Positions 9,712 to 20,676 of a DNA stretch of 64,000 nucleotides are shown here, piece by piece. The DNA is from Anodontia alba (lineage: Eukaryota > Mollusca > Bivalvia > Lucinida > Lucinidae). The position numbers were made by a program, and so were the translations under genes. The notes below the pieces were generated by a model that saw only the letters and a program-made list of their open reading frames with translations, was not told the DNA's origin and made no database searches. How positions within the stretch are numbered: position 1 is the stretch's first letter; every line of letters starts with the position of its first letter. The stretch covers positions 62,192,910 through 62,256,909 of the forward strand of contig OZ024826.1 of assembly GCA_964016985.1 (NCBI GenBank). Direction: 5' to 3'.

Positions 9712-11249
9712 GATCTATATACATGTCAAATTCAGATGACAAGAACATACTTCAGACTTAAATATGGAACAAGTGCTTGCCAAAATGTATGAGAACAATC
9801 AATGTTGCTCGTTTAGTTTTAGAATTCTTGGATGAACAACATTTGATGTCAAAGTAACTTGATGTAAAGAGACTCATTGAAAATTACTTCATCAGAGTTT
9901 GTACAGTTTTGTGTCCAGAGATATTTGTTTACTTCGTAAACAAGCGTTTAACGCCTGTCAAGCTGCCTCACGTGGAACATAAGATTTTCTGACTACCCTG
10001 TCTTATGGAGGACATTTCCTAATGAATATCAAATGTAAAGGTCAAAGCGAGAGGTCTGTTTGGCCGGTCTGTATCAGGGAAACATTTTCCTTATTTCTCC
10101 ACGAAAACATATGTTGTGGGTAGTTATTAGAAGCGCTTCGGCGATAGAAAAAAGCGTCTTATCTGGAGCTATCGGCTAAGACACATTAAAGTAGGGATAA
10201 CATATTGCAAGAATGACCAAAATGAACTTGTGAGGAACGATCAAATTTATGCAAAAGTAGGTTCCTCCGACATTCACGCACATTGTCCAGAAGGGTTTTT
10301 GTTTTGCAGTAAGTAGTTTTTATGATGTAGGTTGATGCTCATACCCACCCTATGGGAGCTATGGACTCTACTGGGTGAAGCATAACGCTTTCATTTTTAA
10401 ACTTTTAAAAGTCCTCTATTCTGCTATTTTTGTCAGAAAAGACTTCCTACCTATTTCTGTCCAAACAAAGAACAAGTCACCCATTTTTTTTTTCATCCTT
10501 ATTCTGATTTTCGGGTAATTGCCAGAAAAATGTCATTGTTGCTAAATTCAGTTACAAAAATTGCAGGCGGTTGATTAACATTTAATATGTTTGTTTGATG
10601 CATTTCTTCTGGCAACTGATTTTCTTTTCTGTTGTTCAGTTGTGTTAACTTTGGCCATTTTTCCTGTCACTTGAGATACTGAAATGGGCCTACGGACTAT
10701 ACTTTTTCACATCATTGACAAAGCCATTGCTATGAAGTATACTCCAACTGAGTCAAATGACATTATTGTATTAGTGATTTGCTGAGACTTGACAAGTACT
10801 TTGGTATATATTCAAAATCTCTGAAGGGTATTATTTTACTTCTGTTCACGGCTGGATTTCCTGAAACCAGCTTGTAATGGAGTATGTGTATGACAGCTCT
10901 AGGGCTACGGAATCTACAGTTACATTAATAGGGGTTAAAAGAGGTATCTACTTTGAAAAAAATGTACTCAACTGATGTCAGCTGGCTTCCTACAGCCTTG
11001 TAAAGTTACAAAAATGCAGATTTTAATGCACAGGTTGCCCTTTTCCACAGGTTTAGAAGGAATTCTAACAAATACAAAAAGCTAATTGCTTAAAATCACC
11101 CATTCTAAAACCTAGTGAGACCCGCCCCAGTTAGTTCTGCCAACTTCCGGTGACAACTTCCTGGAAGAAAAAGGAAGAATATTGGTCAGAGCGATTTCTG
11201 CTGAAAGTATATATCGTTGTATGTTACTTTTCCTTGATCATATTCTCTA
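9712..11249. other. Unassigned 1.5 kb with a scattered short motif
   Basis: No ORF or array here. The motif GGCTACGGACTCTAC, in variant forms, occurs at 10359, 10687 and 10901 and again at 13382 and 13556, on the far side of the minisatellite. An imperfect hairpin with GAAGCGCTTC lies near 10130. Confidence 0.4.
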
Positions 11250-11250
11250 C

Positions 11251-11299
11251 CGTAGAGCTCACTTCGTTCGCGACGCGCCTTTGCGCGTCGCGAGCTGTG
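11251..11299. repeat. GC-rich hairpin
   Basis: AGCTCACTTCGTTCGCGACG faces CGTCGCGAGCTGTGCTCGCT around a GCGCCTTTGCG centre, forming an imperfect stem of about 20 bp. The GC content is well above that of its surroundings. Confidence 0.5.
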
Positions 11300-11465
11300 C
11301 TCGCTATTAAAAAAAAGCTTCAAAAATTTTTGGGCTGATATCAGTGTGTCAATGGTATACATCCAGTAAAGGGTTTTAGAGGTATATAGAGACAACTGAA
11401 TTAATAAGCAAACGAGGCTACATTCAGATGATTATCCTATGAAGGCATAGTATTTGGACTTATTT

Positions 11466-12975
11466 AATGTGGCGGACAGTGGGATCAACGGTAGCCGTAC
11501 ATGTGTGTATCGGGGATAAACGGTGGTCGCAAATGTACACTGGGATCAACGAATGCCGCACATGTATGTTGGGTGTCGACGGTGATCACACATGTCTGGG
11601 ATCAACCTTGGCCATACATGTAAACGATGGCTGCACATGTATAAGGGATCAACAGTGTCCGCGCATGTATGTTGGGGTCAACGTTGGTCGCACATATGTG
11701 TCAGGGATCAACCATGGCCGCAAATGTATTTTGGGGATCAACGGTGGCCATACGTCTGTTTTGGTGATTAACGGTGGCTGCAAATGTATGTTGGGGATCA
11801 ACAACGGCTGCACATACACGTCGGAGATCAACAGTGACCACACATGCATGTCGGGGAGCGAGGGGGGATCAGCGGTGGTTGTACATATATGTTGGGGATC
11901 AACATTGGCCGCACATGTTTGTTGGAGATCAATGGTGGCTGCACATTTATGATGGCGATTAACGGTTGCCGCACAGGTATTTTGGGGATCAACAGTGGCA
12001 GCACATGTATGTTGGGAGTTCAGCCATGGAAGCACATGTACGTTGGGAGATCAATGGTGGCAGAACATGCGCGTTGAGTATCGACGGCAGACGCACATTT
12101 ATGTTTGAGATCAAATGTGGCCACACATATATGTAGGTGATCAACAGTAAAAGTACATTGGGGATCAATGGCGGCTGCAAATATATATCGTGGATCAACG
12201 GCGGCCACGCATGTATGTCGGGGATCAACGATGGCCTCGCATGTATGTCGGGGATCAATGGTGGCAACGCATTTACGTTGGGGATCAACGGTGGCAGGGC
12301 ACAGATGTCGGGTATCGTCTGTCTGCACATGTATATTGAGGATCAATGGTGGTCGCAAATGGATGTCCGGGATCAACGGTGACCGCAAATGTATTATAAA
12401 GGGGATCAATAGTGACTGTACATGCATATCGGGGATCATGCATGCCAGGGATCAACGGTATCGCGCATAAATGTCTTGGATCAGCGGTCACAACACATAT
12501 ATATATCGGGGATCAATGGTGGCTGTACATGTATGTCAGAGATAACAGTAGCCGTGCATATATGTAGGGGATCAACCGTGGTCTTGTATATATGTAAGAG
12601 ATTAAATGTGGCTGCACATGTATATCAGGGATCAACAGTGACTACACATGCATGCTGTGTATCAATGGTGACCGCACATGTATGCTGGGATTAATGGTAG
12701 TCCCACATATATGTTGGCCGTTCATATATGTCGAGGATCAAGGGTGGTCGCACATGTCCAAGGTAGCCGCATATGCATGTTGGGGATCAACGGTGGACAT
12801 GTATGTCAAGGATCAACGGTGGCCGCGCATATATATGTGAGGATCCACAGTGGCCGCGCATGGATGTCGGCAATCAACGATGGCTGCATCTGGGGATCAA
12901 CGGTTGCCACAAATGTATGATGGGGATTAAGGATGGCCGCACATGTCTCCAGTTCAATGGTGGTTGCAAACATAA
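11466..12975. repeat. 30 bp minisatellite, ~50 units
   Basis: The unit is roughly GGGGATCAACGGTGG plus CCGCACATGTATGTT. It repeats about 50 times with many substitutions and occasional short indels. Because 30 is a multiple of three and the unit lacks stops in several frames, overlapping ORFs of 60-160 codons appear on both strands (plus strand GINGGRTCML-like decapeptides). The same frames are interrupted wherever an indel occurs, which argues against selection for coding. I call a minisatellite, not a gene. Confidence 0.9.
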
Positions 12976-13881
12976 ATTATATTTTCAGCACTATAGTCTG
13001 AAAGCAAGAGTTTCGGGACAGGCATTTCATTGGGAGATACCTTTGTTGAGTCCGTAGCACTAACTACCTCATTAAAGTGAAACGGAAAATCATTTGTTCT
13101 GAAAGCATTCAATGTTTTGTTTAAAAAAAAACTGTTTTGTACATTAAATTATCTCTCCAAAACTATCAAAATAACCTAAACCGATATAATCAGTTGTCTA
13201 CAAATTTCACTTTTACTATGTAACTTGATCTTATTTGTGTAGTTATCATCCTAGGCACTATTTATCAGACTCATTATTTTCCAAAATGATATTTTTTAAA
13301 CCTTTGCTTAGAGGTTATATACTAAGGAAAGTTTAACAAAGGTTCTATGGAATAAAATAATTTATGCATTATAGAAAAACAGGGGCTACGGACTCTACAG
13401 GGCTACGGACAGCATTTTCTCAGCCGTATCTAAGCCGCGTATTGAGACACCTTGAATCCCTTTGGTATGTCAACTAGGCCTGCTGCCGTGCAATGGAAAA
13501 TGAAAGCTTTGTTAAAATTAAGGCTAACATGATGATGGTATGGTTAATGAAAAATGGGGGCTACAGACTCTACGAAAAGAGGGCTTTTTCACCTTTTTTT
13601 AATCCGTAAACTGCAGAATTTAGGGAAGGTTTATCATCATATCACAAAAGGTTATTTTTCTCACCTGGCAGTACATACTGAATATGTTAAAATTAAGAAA
13701 AAAAATCTTGCAGCAACATAACGCGCAAAAAATGACTTTTTTTTCAGCACATCTAGCTAGTTTTCTCCAAATCAGATGGTCGCAGATACCCAAAACTATA
13801 TATGTACATGGAAGTTATTCAATTGCGGATTCAGCAGTTTAAAACTTATACTTATCTGGTTTGATTACAGCTTGTTATGTA
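12976..13881. other. No gene; contains GGCTACGGACTCTAC motif copies
   Basis: The motif occurs twice at 13382-13410 (second partial) and once at 13556-13574. The rest is AT-rich unique sequence. Confidence 0.45.
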
Positions 13882-13899
13882 CTTAACAGATCTAATGTA
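13882..13899 (+). repeat. Outer inverted-repeat arm flanking the Tc1-like element (left)
   Basis: CTTAACAGATCTAATGTA here is the exact reverse complement of 15511-15528, although it lies outside the transposon's own termini. Without the transposon the two arms would be separated by only about 25 bp and form a hairpin. Confidence 0.7.
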
Positions 13900-15486
13900 T
13901 ACTGAAAGGAAAAAGAAACGCAGGGTAGAGTTCTTTCCTTCTTATTTTAACCATTTTTTACGGTGTTTACTATAGCCATACACGTTTACAGATTGTCCTG
14001 TGAATGTGAACCGCGGGTATACGAGTCTTCGGTCGATGTGCTATCTACCCAGTGTGTGAAATCATTCAACCGTGCACTACACAGTGCATTGCACGGACAA
14101 TACGGAAAGCCAAAATTTCGTGCAAAACAAGCATGTTTAAACCTTCAGCACAAGATTTCCTCACACCATTTGGTACACTTCAACGATACACAACGCTCTT
14201 CGATTCTTTTACCTATTTTTCTTTTCATTTTTACGCTACTTTGAACTTTTTTTCAATCATGGTACGATTGACTGATGTTCAGAGGGGTAGGGCAATTGCG
14301 TTGCTGATGCAGGGTCAGAGGCAACAGCAAGTTGCCAGTCATTTTGGGGTTAACGTCTCAACAACTGAACGTCTTGTTAGACGTTTAAGGGAGACAGGGC
14401 ATTTAGCAGACCGTCCGCGGTCTTGGCGTCCACGCGTGACGTCGCGACGTCAAGACAGGACAATCCGTCTGGCACATTTGCGGAATCGTCATCTCACTGC
14501 TACCGAAACTGCCCTTAATACAGTAGGTACGCATAATCGACAAATTTCTCCGAAGACTGTTGGAAGTCGATTGCGTGAGATTGGTCTTCGAGCTCGTCGT
14601 CCATACGTTGGTCTGCCTCTGATCCAGGCACGTAGGTTGCGTCGTATGGCGTGGCGGACGGCGCATGCGCCCAGGCTATTTCCGATGAGGCAGTGGAGAC
14701 GAGTTCTTTTTACGGACGAGTCTAGGTTCACTCTCTATCGCGCAGATGGTCGACGTCGTGTGTACCGACGTCGCGGAGAACGCTTTGCCGACGCCTGTGT
14801 TGTCGAACGGGATCGGTTTGGGGGTGGCTCCGTTATGGTCTGGGAAGGCATTGCTTACGGGATAAAATCACAGTTGATTATTGTTGCGGGCAATATGACC
14901 GCAGTAAGGTATAGGGATGAGATCTTGCGTCCTGTTGCAGTCCCGCTTGTGCAACAACGTAATCTGATTCTGCAGCAGGACAATGCCCGACCACATGTTG
15001 CCCGAGTTTGTCAGGATTTCTTGGCAAACAATAACATCGCACTACTAGTATGGCCACCGTACAGTCCAGATTTGACCCCAATAGAGCACATGTGGGATGA
15101 GCTGGACAGAAGGGGTAGGAAGCGCCGAAATCCCCCCGCAACTCTCGCACAACTAAGGAATGCGTTGATCGATGAATGGAATAACATCCCGATGCGAACT
15201 GTCAATGCTTTGGTTAACTCTATCCAAAGGAGAATTAGGGCAGCAACGGCAGCAAGAGAGGGGCACACGCACACCCGATATTGATTTTCAGTTTGATTTT
15301 GATTTCAAGATTTGGGGGGGCTACTTCAATAACTAGACTTGTTGATCACAAACCAATGAAATTTGGAACTTTTGTTCCATACATGTACCGTTTTGTAATC
15401 ATAGTAAAATATTTAACAAACTTTTTCAAACTTGAATGAAATTTAGGAATAAAATTTACCCTGCGTTTCTTTTTCCTTTCAGTATA
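13898..15486 (+). mobile_element. Complete Tc1-like DNA transposon (~1.59 kb)
   Basis: The left terminus TACTGAAAGGAAAAAGAAAC (then GCAGGGTA) and the right terminus TACCCTGC then GTTTCTTTTTCCTTTCAGTA are perfect inverted repeats of 28-30 bp. Each is bounded by TA, the target duplication expected of the IS630-Tc1-mariner superfamily. The element encloses one intact transposase (14259-15284). About 330 bp of 5' leader and 170 bp of 3' trailer separate the gene from the termini. The perfect termini and unbroken ORF point to a recent insertion. Confidence 0.93.
14259..15284 (+). CDS. Tc1-family transposase, DD34E, 341 residues, intact
   Basis: It would catalyse cut-and-paste transposition of the surrounding element, binding its inverted ends and cutting at TA sites. 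The frame is open from an upstream ATG at 14052, but I start at 14259 because MVRLTDVQRG is the usual type of N-terminus and 341 residues fits the family. Residues 5-50 form a first helix-turn-helix (AIALLMQGQ, VASHFGVNVSTTERLV) and 60-115 a second with a basic GRPR-like linker (RPRSWRPR at 52-59). The catalytic triad is D153 (LFTDESRF), D241 (LQQDNARPH) and E276 (YSPDLTPIEHMWDEL), with exactly 34 residues between D241 and E276. GGGSVMVWEG at 188-197 matches the family. No stop or frameshift is present. The gene is distinctly richer in GC than the flanks. Function is inferred from motifs; activity is untested. Confidence 0.95.
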   Translation: MVRLTDVQRGRAIALLMQGQRQQQVASHFGVNVSTTERLVRRLRETGHLADRPRSWRPRVTSRRQDRTIRLAHLRNRHLTATETALNTVGTHNRQISPKTVGSRLREIGLRARRPYVGLPLIQARRLRRMAWRTAHAPRLFPMRQWRRVLFTDESRFTLYRADGRRRVYRRRGERFADACVVERDRFGGGSVMVWEGIAYGIKSQLIIVAGNMTAVRYRDEILRPVAVPLVQQRNLILQQDNARPHVARVCQDFLANNNIALLVWPPYSPDLTPIEHMWDELDRRGRKRRNPPATLAQLRNALIDEWNNIPMRTVNALVNSIQRRIRAATAAREGHTHTRY

Positions 15487-15510
15487 CTTGACTCAATATA
15501 ATTTGCCTAG

Positions 15511-15528
15511 TACATTAGATCTGTTAAG
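15511..15528 (-). repeat. Outer inverted-repeat arm flanking the Tc1-like element (right)
   Basis: TACATTAGATCTGTTAAG is an exact 18 bp reverse complement of 13882-13899. It precedes the LINE remnant that starts near 15535. Confidence 0.7.
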
Positions 15529-15534
15529 ACTGAC

Positions 15535-16021
15535 TTAACAGAGGAAAAGTGGAAGCAAATTGTTGATAATCACATTAATTCATATAGCTATGATAAGATA
15601 AGGCTTGAGGCCAGGAAAAAATCCTCCCTCGAATTCTTGAATAGCCAAAATTATCCAAGCCTGCTCTTTTCCAAAAATAGTGTACTTATCCAAATAAGTA
15701 CACTATGTTTGGAAAAGTGCAGGCTTCAGCCTAATGGCAATTAGAAAAGCAGGCATTAAGGCTAGGCTTATGACCGGAACATATGTACTTCAGTCCAATC
15801 GTGCCAAGTTTAATCAGTACAAGGTCAACCCAACTTGTTTATTGTGTGAGCTGGAACCAGAGGACCAGGAACATTTTCTGCTGAGGTGCCAAAGCCTGTC
15901 AGAAATCCGTGGTCCCTTTATTAGAAAGACAGAACATATCCTGTCTGAATACCTAGGATATCAAGTACAACATGAAATCAGCAAAGATGTCAACACTTTA
16001 CTTACCCTTATTTTGGACTGA
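15535..16021 (+). pseudogene. 3' end of a non-LTR retrotransposon ORF2 (LINE), interrupted
   Basis: Translation from 15538 gives EEKWKQIVDNHINSY and then RLEARKKSSLEFLN. In another frame from 15734 it gives IKARLMTGTYVLQSNRAKFN, then CLLCELEPEDQEHFLLRC. The latter is a Cys/His zinc-binding tail (C-x2-C, H, C) typical of the C-terminus of invertebrate LINE reverse transcriptases. The two frames are separated by a 70 bp palindrome at 15657-15726. The catalytic domain is not in the window. The stop is at 16019-16021. Confidence 0.7.
15657..15726. repeat. 70 bp near-perfect palindrome inside the LINE remnant
   Basis: Left arm AAGCCTGCTCTTTTCCAAA then TAGTGTACTTAT, right arm ATAAGTACACTA then GTTTGGAAAAGTGCAGGCTT. 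The arms are 33 bp with two mismatches around a CCAA loop. Excising exactly these 70 bases brings the upstream and downstream LINE frames into register, so it is likely an insertion into the LINE. Confidence 0.75.
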
Positions 16022-16884
16022 ACAGCTATAGACCTGAAACTGAGAGAAACCTAGAGGGATGACTTAATGCACCATTTAATCGGTCACCAGGGATTTGTGT
16101 TATGCACTGCACTATAAATGGATTAGTAATCTGAACATCATCGGATAGGGGCATAAATAGAGACTGCTATTATATTATATAAAATATAGAGGTGGAGTGC
16201 CAAGAAATAAACTGTAATATGTACATGGATTTACATTCACTAATGTGAAGTTCTCCAGACAGTGGAGGAATATACCAACAACAACAACAACAAAGCTCAA
16301 CCACAAAATCCCTACTTTATTGTGTCCTAGCCGTATGATTATTGTCTACACCCATGGGCGTAGACAACATACGGTTTGGTTTGGACATAAAAGCGAATCA
16401 GTTGTTGATCCTACCACTCCCATTGGCCTACAAGTAAAACCCGAGACTAGATATATCACTGAATAGAATAGAATACTATTTATTGAAACACCTACCTAAG
16501 CACAGGTGTTCTCTATTCACATGCACTTTTTAAGCATACCGCATTTATGTAGACATTCTAAAAAGTTACAATGGCAGCACTTTATCAAAGGCTATAGGAC
16601 ATACTTTGATTTTGACAATTTCACTTTTAAAGTGGAAGGATGCAATTGTACTGCTAAGCGCAACTTATAGCATTCCCATGAAAAAAATTTGAAATTCTTA
16701 TAACTACTTATATTAGTTTGATGAGGTAAGCCTAAAAACCTATGTGAAATTAGCTGTTATTATTTTTAATGTGAGGGTCATTCTCATTTCGACGAAATCT
16801 CATTTAGACCTCTCCAATTCACCCTTTGCATTTTGGAATTTAGACGATTTAGCCAAGATTTGCATGTCAAGAAACACAAGGCAG
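16022..16884. other. Intergenic; CAA microsatellite and a 44 bp hairpin
   Basis: (CAA)n lies near 16277-16292. CCGTATGATTATTGTCTACA at 16331 faces TGTAGAC-type sequence ending CATACGG at 16374 around CCCATGGGCG, an imperfect hairpin. No gene seen. Confidence 0.5.
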
Positions 16885-17125
16885 TTGAGCCAGCACACGA
16901 CAAAATCTACAATAAGACTTGTACGACCAGCGAAGACTCAGATCAGCCTGCGCATCCGCGCAGTCTGATCAGTCTCCGCTGATCACATGTGCCTTATGCA
17001 GCCTGAAGGCTATTCAAAGAGGACTGAACAAGAACTCTTGCCATACTGGGTGAATGTACAGCCTGATCTGAATCTTTGCTGGTCGTACAGGTCTTATTGT
17101 AAGTTTTGTCGTGCGCTGGCTCAAT
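16885..17125. mobile_element. MITE-like element, family B, copy 2 (241 bp)
   Basis: The termini TTGAGCCAGCACACGACAAA and TTTGTCGTGCGCTGGCTCAA are near-perfect inverted repeats. They extend inward through ACAATAAGACTTGTACGACC and GGTCGTACAGGTCTTATTGT, giving arms of about 65 bp. The interior carries AGATCAGCCTG and CTGATCAG blocks shared with 4368-4605 and 19109-19357. No coding capacity. Confidence 0.8.
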
Positions 17126-17817
17126 ATAAATCAGCTTTAACATTTATTGTGTGCAAGGCGTAGACCAAGCTTTTTGTGAAAGCTTATACTCTTAGATAGA
17201 TTTAAACCAACTGAAGCCAGTAAAAGAGACTATAAGGAGTTCAGATGTTTGACATCACGGTACATGTTCGCATTTATTAGAGGACGTCGCGAAATTTAGT
17301 ATAGTACAGATTTTGTTGATTTTTTTTTGTTTACGGGAAATTTCTTTAAAAAATGCTGTCAGGAAAAAGAGGAATAAAAATAAAAACATGAAAACCTTAG
17401 TTGGGTCGATGAAATAAAATAATTTTCTAACACACGTAAAAATGCAATATTTCAGCGCTAAATCTGAAGGACAGGGACATAAAATTAAATTAAAACTGAT
17501 CTGTAAATTCATTTTTTTCCGGAGGGGCTATAATCATAAGGTAGGCTCTCCCGTCAACCTAAGACATAATAATAATAAAAAAAAACTGTCTGTTTTAATC
17601 CTGGACTCTTCTAAGGCAGGAGGTCCATGTCTAATTGAAAATGTGTCTTATTTGCTTTTATTATTATTCTTATTATTTATTGTAATAGTTCGTGTACTTA
17701 ATGCAAACAATGTAGACATGATCAGACGCCGTGTCCCTTTTACGGGACTCCAAGTAGAAATGGGTTAAAATGCTCATAGAATGGCATGGTTGCTCTCTGA
17801 AACACCATATATATATG
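17126..17817. other. No gene; one 'GATCAGAC' half-motif at 17703-17730
   Basis: GCAAACAATGTAGACATGAT at 17703 resembles one arm of the dispersed hairpin family, but its partner arm is missing. The remainder is AT-rich. Confidence 0.4.
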
Positions 17818-19087
17818 TACGAGGGTGAGTCAATACGTAACCAGCCTATCCCATTTCCGATGGACCGAGACGGTCACGATTTTCATGCTTTGTTCCAATA
17901 TATGTTTTATACATGGGTACAAAATTGCACGCGTATCGAGTCATTCTTTAATAAGATATTGAATGTCAAACATGGCTAGTGATGCAAAGGCATGCTTTTC
18001 ATCTAAAGTTGAGTACCGTGCTGTAATTCGGTACTTGTATTTAAAAGGTAAAACAGGCAAGGAAATACACGGCGAGTTAGCCGATGTTTATGGGTCTTCT
18101 GCACCACCTTATGCTCAGGTTAAATTCTGGGTAGGGGAATTCAAACGCGATAGAACGTCTTAAGAAGATGAAGCAAGGTCTGGACGCCCACTGGATGCCA
18201 CGACGAAGAAATGAGTAAGAAAGTTCGGAATCTGGTATACTCTGATAGGCGAATTCAGGAGGAAGAAATAGCGCAGGCATTAGGCATTTCACATGGTAGC
18301 GTTTCAACAATCTTACATGATCGTTTAGGTATGCGCAAGCTAACAGCCCGTTGGGTCCCCAAATCCCTTAGCGATGAGCAAATGGCAACCAGAGCATCAG
18401 TATGCAGCGCCTTGTTGAAGCGTTTTAGGTCAAAAGATGATTTTCTTTTGCGTCTGGTGACTGTATATGAGACTTGGGTTATGAGCCAGAGAATAAAGCT
18501 CAGAGTCGTCAGTGGGTAGGGCCTGGATCCCCGAGGCCAAAGAAGTTCAAGACGCAACCATCTGCTGGCAAGGTGATGGCCACAGCATTTTGGGACGCAA
18601 AAGGCGTTATTATGTTGGACTTTTTACCCAAGAGAAGTACAATAACTGGAGTGTAAACGTGTTAGACCAGCTGAGAACCGACATCCGTGAAAAATGCCGA
18701 GGTAAACTCTCTAAAGGTGTTTTGCTGCAACAGGACAACACGAGAGTCCACACTTGCAAAGTTACAATGGATGCTGTAGAGCCAAACGGGTATGAATTAA
18801 TACCACATACTGCCTATTCGCCTGACCTAGCTCCTAGCGACTTCTTCCTATTCCCAAACTCGAAAAAGGATATCCGTGGACTTCATTTCCGGTCTGATGA
18901 AGAAGTCGTGACGGCAGTTGAGGAGTGGCTCAATGGAAAGGACCCTGACTTTTTAAGTTCTGGGCTGATGGCACTTGAACACCGTTGGTCTAAGTGCATC
19001 ACACTAGAGGGCAATTACATCGAAAAAGAAGAGGTGGATCTCAACCGGAAATAAGTTAGGCTGGTTACTTATTGACTCACCCTCGTA
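17818..19087 (+). mobile_element. mariner element, copy 1, decayed (~1.27 kb)
   Basis: The ends TACGAGGGTGAGTCAATACG and the reverse complement of GGTTACTTATTGACTCACCC (then TCGTA) form terminal inverted repeats of about 40 bp with a few mismatches. TA dinucleotides flank both ends. The length and TIR layout match mariner elements. The enclosed transposase is broken. Confidence 0.92.
17972..19054 (+). pseudogene. mariner transposase pseudogene, copy 1
   Basis: It starts MASDAKACFS and carries paired helix-turn-helix segments (GKEIHGELADVYG; ALGISHGSVSTILHDRLGM), the WVPKSLS motif, LLQQDNTR and YSPDLAPSDFFLFP. These are hallmarks of DD34D mariner transposases. Compared with the second copy (42066-43153), lesions include a TTA-to-TAA stop at 18162-18164, a one-base loss near 18205, changes around 18475-18515, a one-base loss in a T run near 18630 and a deletion near 18655. 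The first catalytic Asp is replaced by Tyr (TVYETW). It cannot encode an active enzyme. Confidence 0.93.
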
Positions 19088-19108
19088 TATATCTTTGGAC
19101 TATGTGTG

Positions 19109-19357
19109 CAGAATAAATGGGCCGCGTCTAACGAAAACGTACCTTGGAATATGCGCAAAATGCGCATTCAGATCATCCTGCGCATGCGCAATGAATCACC
19201 CGGGCCTTTGCTCTGCATTCATACAAACTGTAATATGTTTTTATTAGCGGACAGTGAAGGCCCTGATCAGACTGCGTGGATGCGCAGCTGGTCCGGGCAT
19301 TCGCTGTCCGCATACGCACGAAGACACGTTTCGCTTGACGCGGCCCACATTATTCTG
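19109..19357. mobile_element. MITE-like inverted-repeat element (249 bp)
   Basis: CAGAATAAATGGGCCGCGTC at the left end and GACGCGGCCCACATTATTCTG at the right end are close reverse complements. They continue inward as AACGAAAACGT and ACGTTTCGCTT. The interior carries GATCAGACTGCG and GCGCATGCGC blocks. It begins only about 20 bp after the mariner. Confidence 0.75.
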
Positions 19358-19483
19358 TCAGTTTAATCGAAAGTATGGAAAAAATCCAGCTCTCCTGTGA
19401 CAGGCTCAGGCAGTCTAAACATCTTTTTTTCCGGCTGATTACCAGGTCTTTCAAATACTTTTTCAAAGGTTTCAAGGGTGTGA

Positions 19484-19497
19484 GGGGGGGGGGGGGG
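19484..19497 (+). repeat. G14 homopolymer
   Basis: An uninterrupted run of 14 G. It is part of the 19358-19740 gap, which otherwise holds nothing recognisable. Confidence 0.9.
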
Positions 19498-19734
19498 CAA
19501 ATTTACTTGTTCTGAGTGTTTCAGCTATTAAATAATACAAAATGATGGAGTACAGGGATGGGGAGTTGTCAAGATACCGCGTCATTCATGCAATTAAATG
19601 TCCATGATGTGGGAAAGGTTGGGGAGTCAGGCTATGTTTGATGAAAAATAGGGTACTGTATGCATGTAAATTTTTACCAATATTTAACCTTTACCATTCT
19701 CTAAGCAAATTCGGGAGATGACAAATTGCTACTT

Positions 19735-19847
19735 TTTTTCTTATTTTACTCAGAAAACACGATCAAACATTTCATGCGAATTGTCTCTTAAGAAAACAAT
19801 CTGCATGAAATGATAAATTCTGTTTTCAGGGAAAATAAGAATAAAAT
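19735..19847. repeat. ~110 bp imperfect palindrome
   Basis: TCTTATTTTACTCAGAAAAC at the left faces GTTTTCAGGGAAAATAAGA at the right, and ATTTCATGCGAATTGT faces ACAATCTGCATGAAAT near the centre. A related half-site, GAAAACAGGATTTGACAG then TTCATGCGAATCATCTC, occurs at 24168-24203, beyond the LINE. Confidence 0.6.
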
Positions 19848-20433
19848 ATTTTAAAATGTCGTCTGCTGACTTTTTACCAAGGCAAGTGCTAAGCATTAAC
19901 AATGCTTCGGAGACTGTTTCTGAACATCATTTGCAGAGTTACAAGTTTAACCTTTTCAGAGAGCATGCCCTCTTTTCAACCCTTTTTAATGTAGTGATTT
20001 TTTTTTTTTTTTCTTTTTTTTTTTTTTGGCGCGGGGGGTGGGGGTGTGCGCTCGAAACACTTGTAACTGTCAAGCACCAGCCCCACCCATCAAATATAGT
20101 AAATGGTATCTAATCTTCAGTCCTATCTTTGTTAGAGAGATTTGGGACTCATTGATGCCATTCAAGAATTTTAGAATGCATTAGTCAATATTGTCTAAAC
20201 AAGAGTTATTCTTTCCATGGCAGTAGGTGCTAAATGGAAAATAAATGGAAAATGAACAATACCAAGTAAATAAAGATTTTATCAATGAACTATGAAACAA
20301 ACAAAGAAACAAAAATAAAATACCAAACTTACAAACTTGCTATAGATAATATAATATAAAAACTACAGTTTAATTCTTAACAATCATACTTCAAGTAACT
20401 TATTCACGGATGTGGTACAAATAAAAATATCAA

Positions 20434-20676
<243 letters not shown>

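Noticed and set aside
11467..12840. Overlapping ORFs of 62-161 codons in the 30 bp minisatellite.
   Set aside because: They are open because the unit lacks stops and is 30 bp long. Several overlap on both strands and none stays intact through the array.
14052..14258. N-terminal extension of the Tc1 transposase from the upstream ATG.
   Set aside because: The extra 69 residues lie in the leader and do not resemble the family. The ATG at 14259 gives the usual N-terminus and length.
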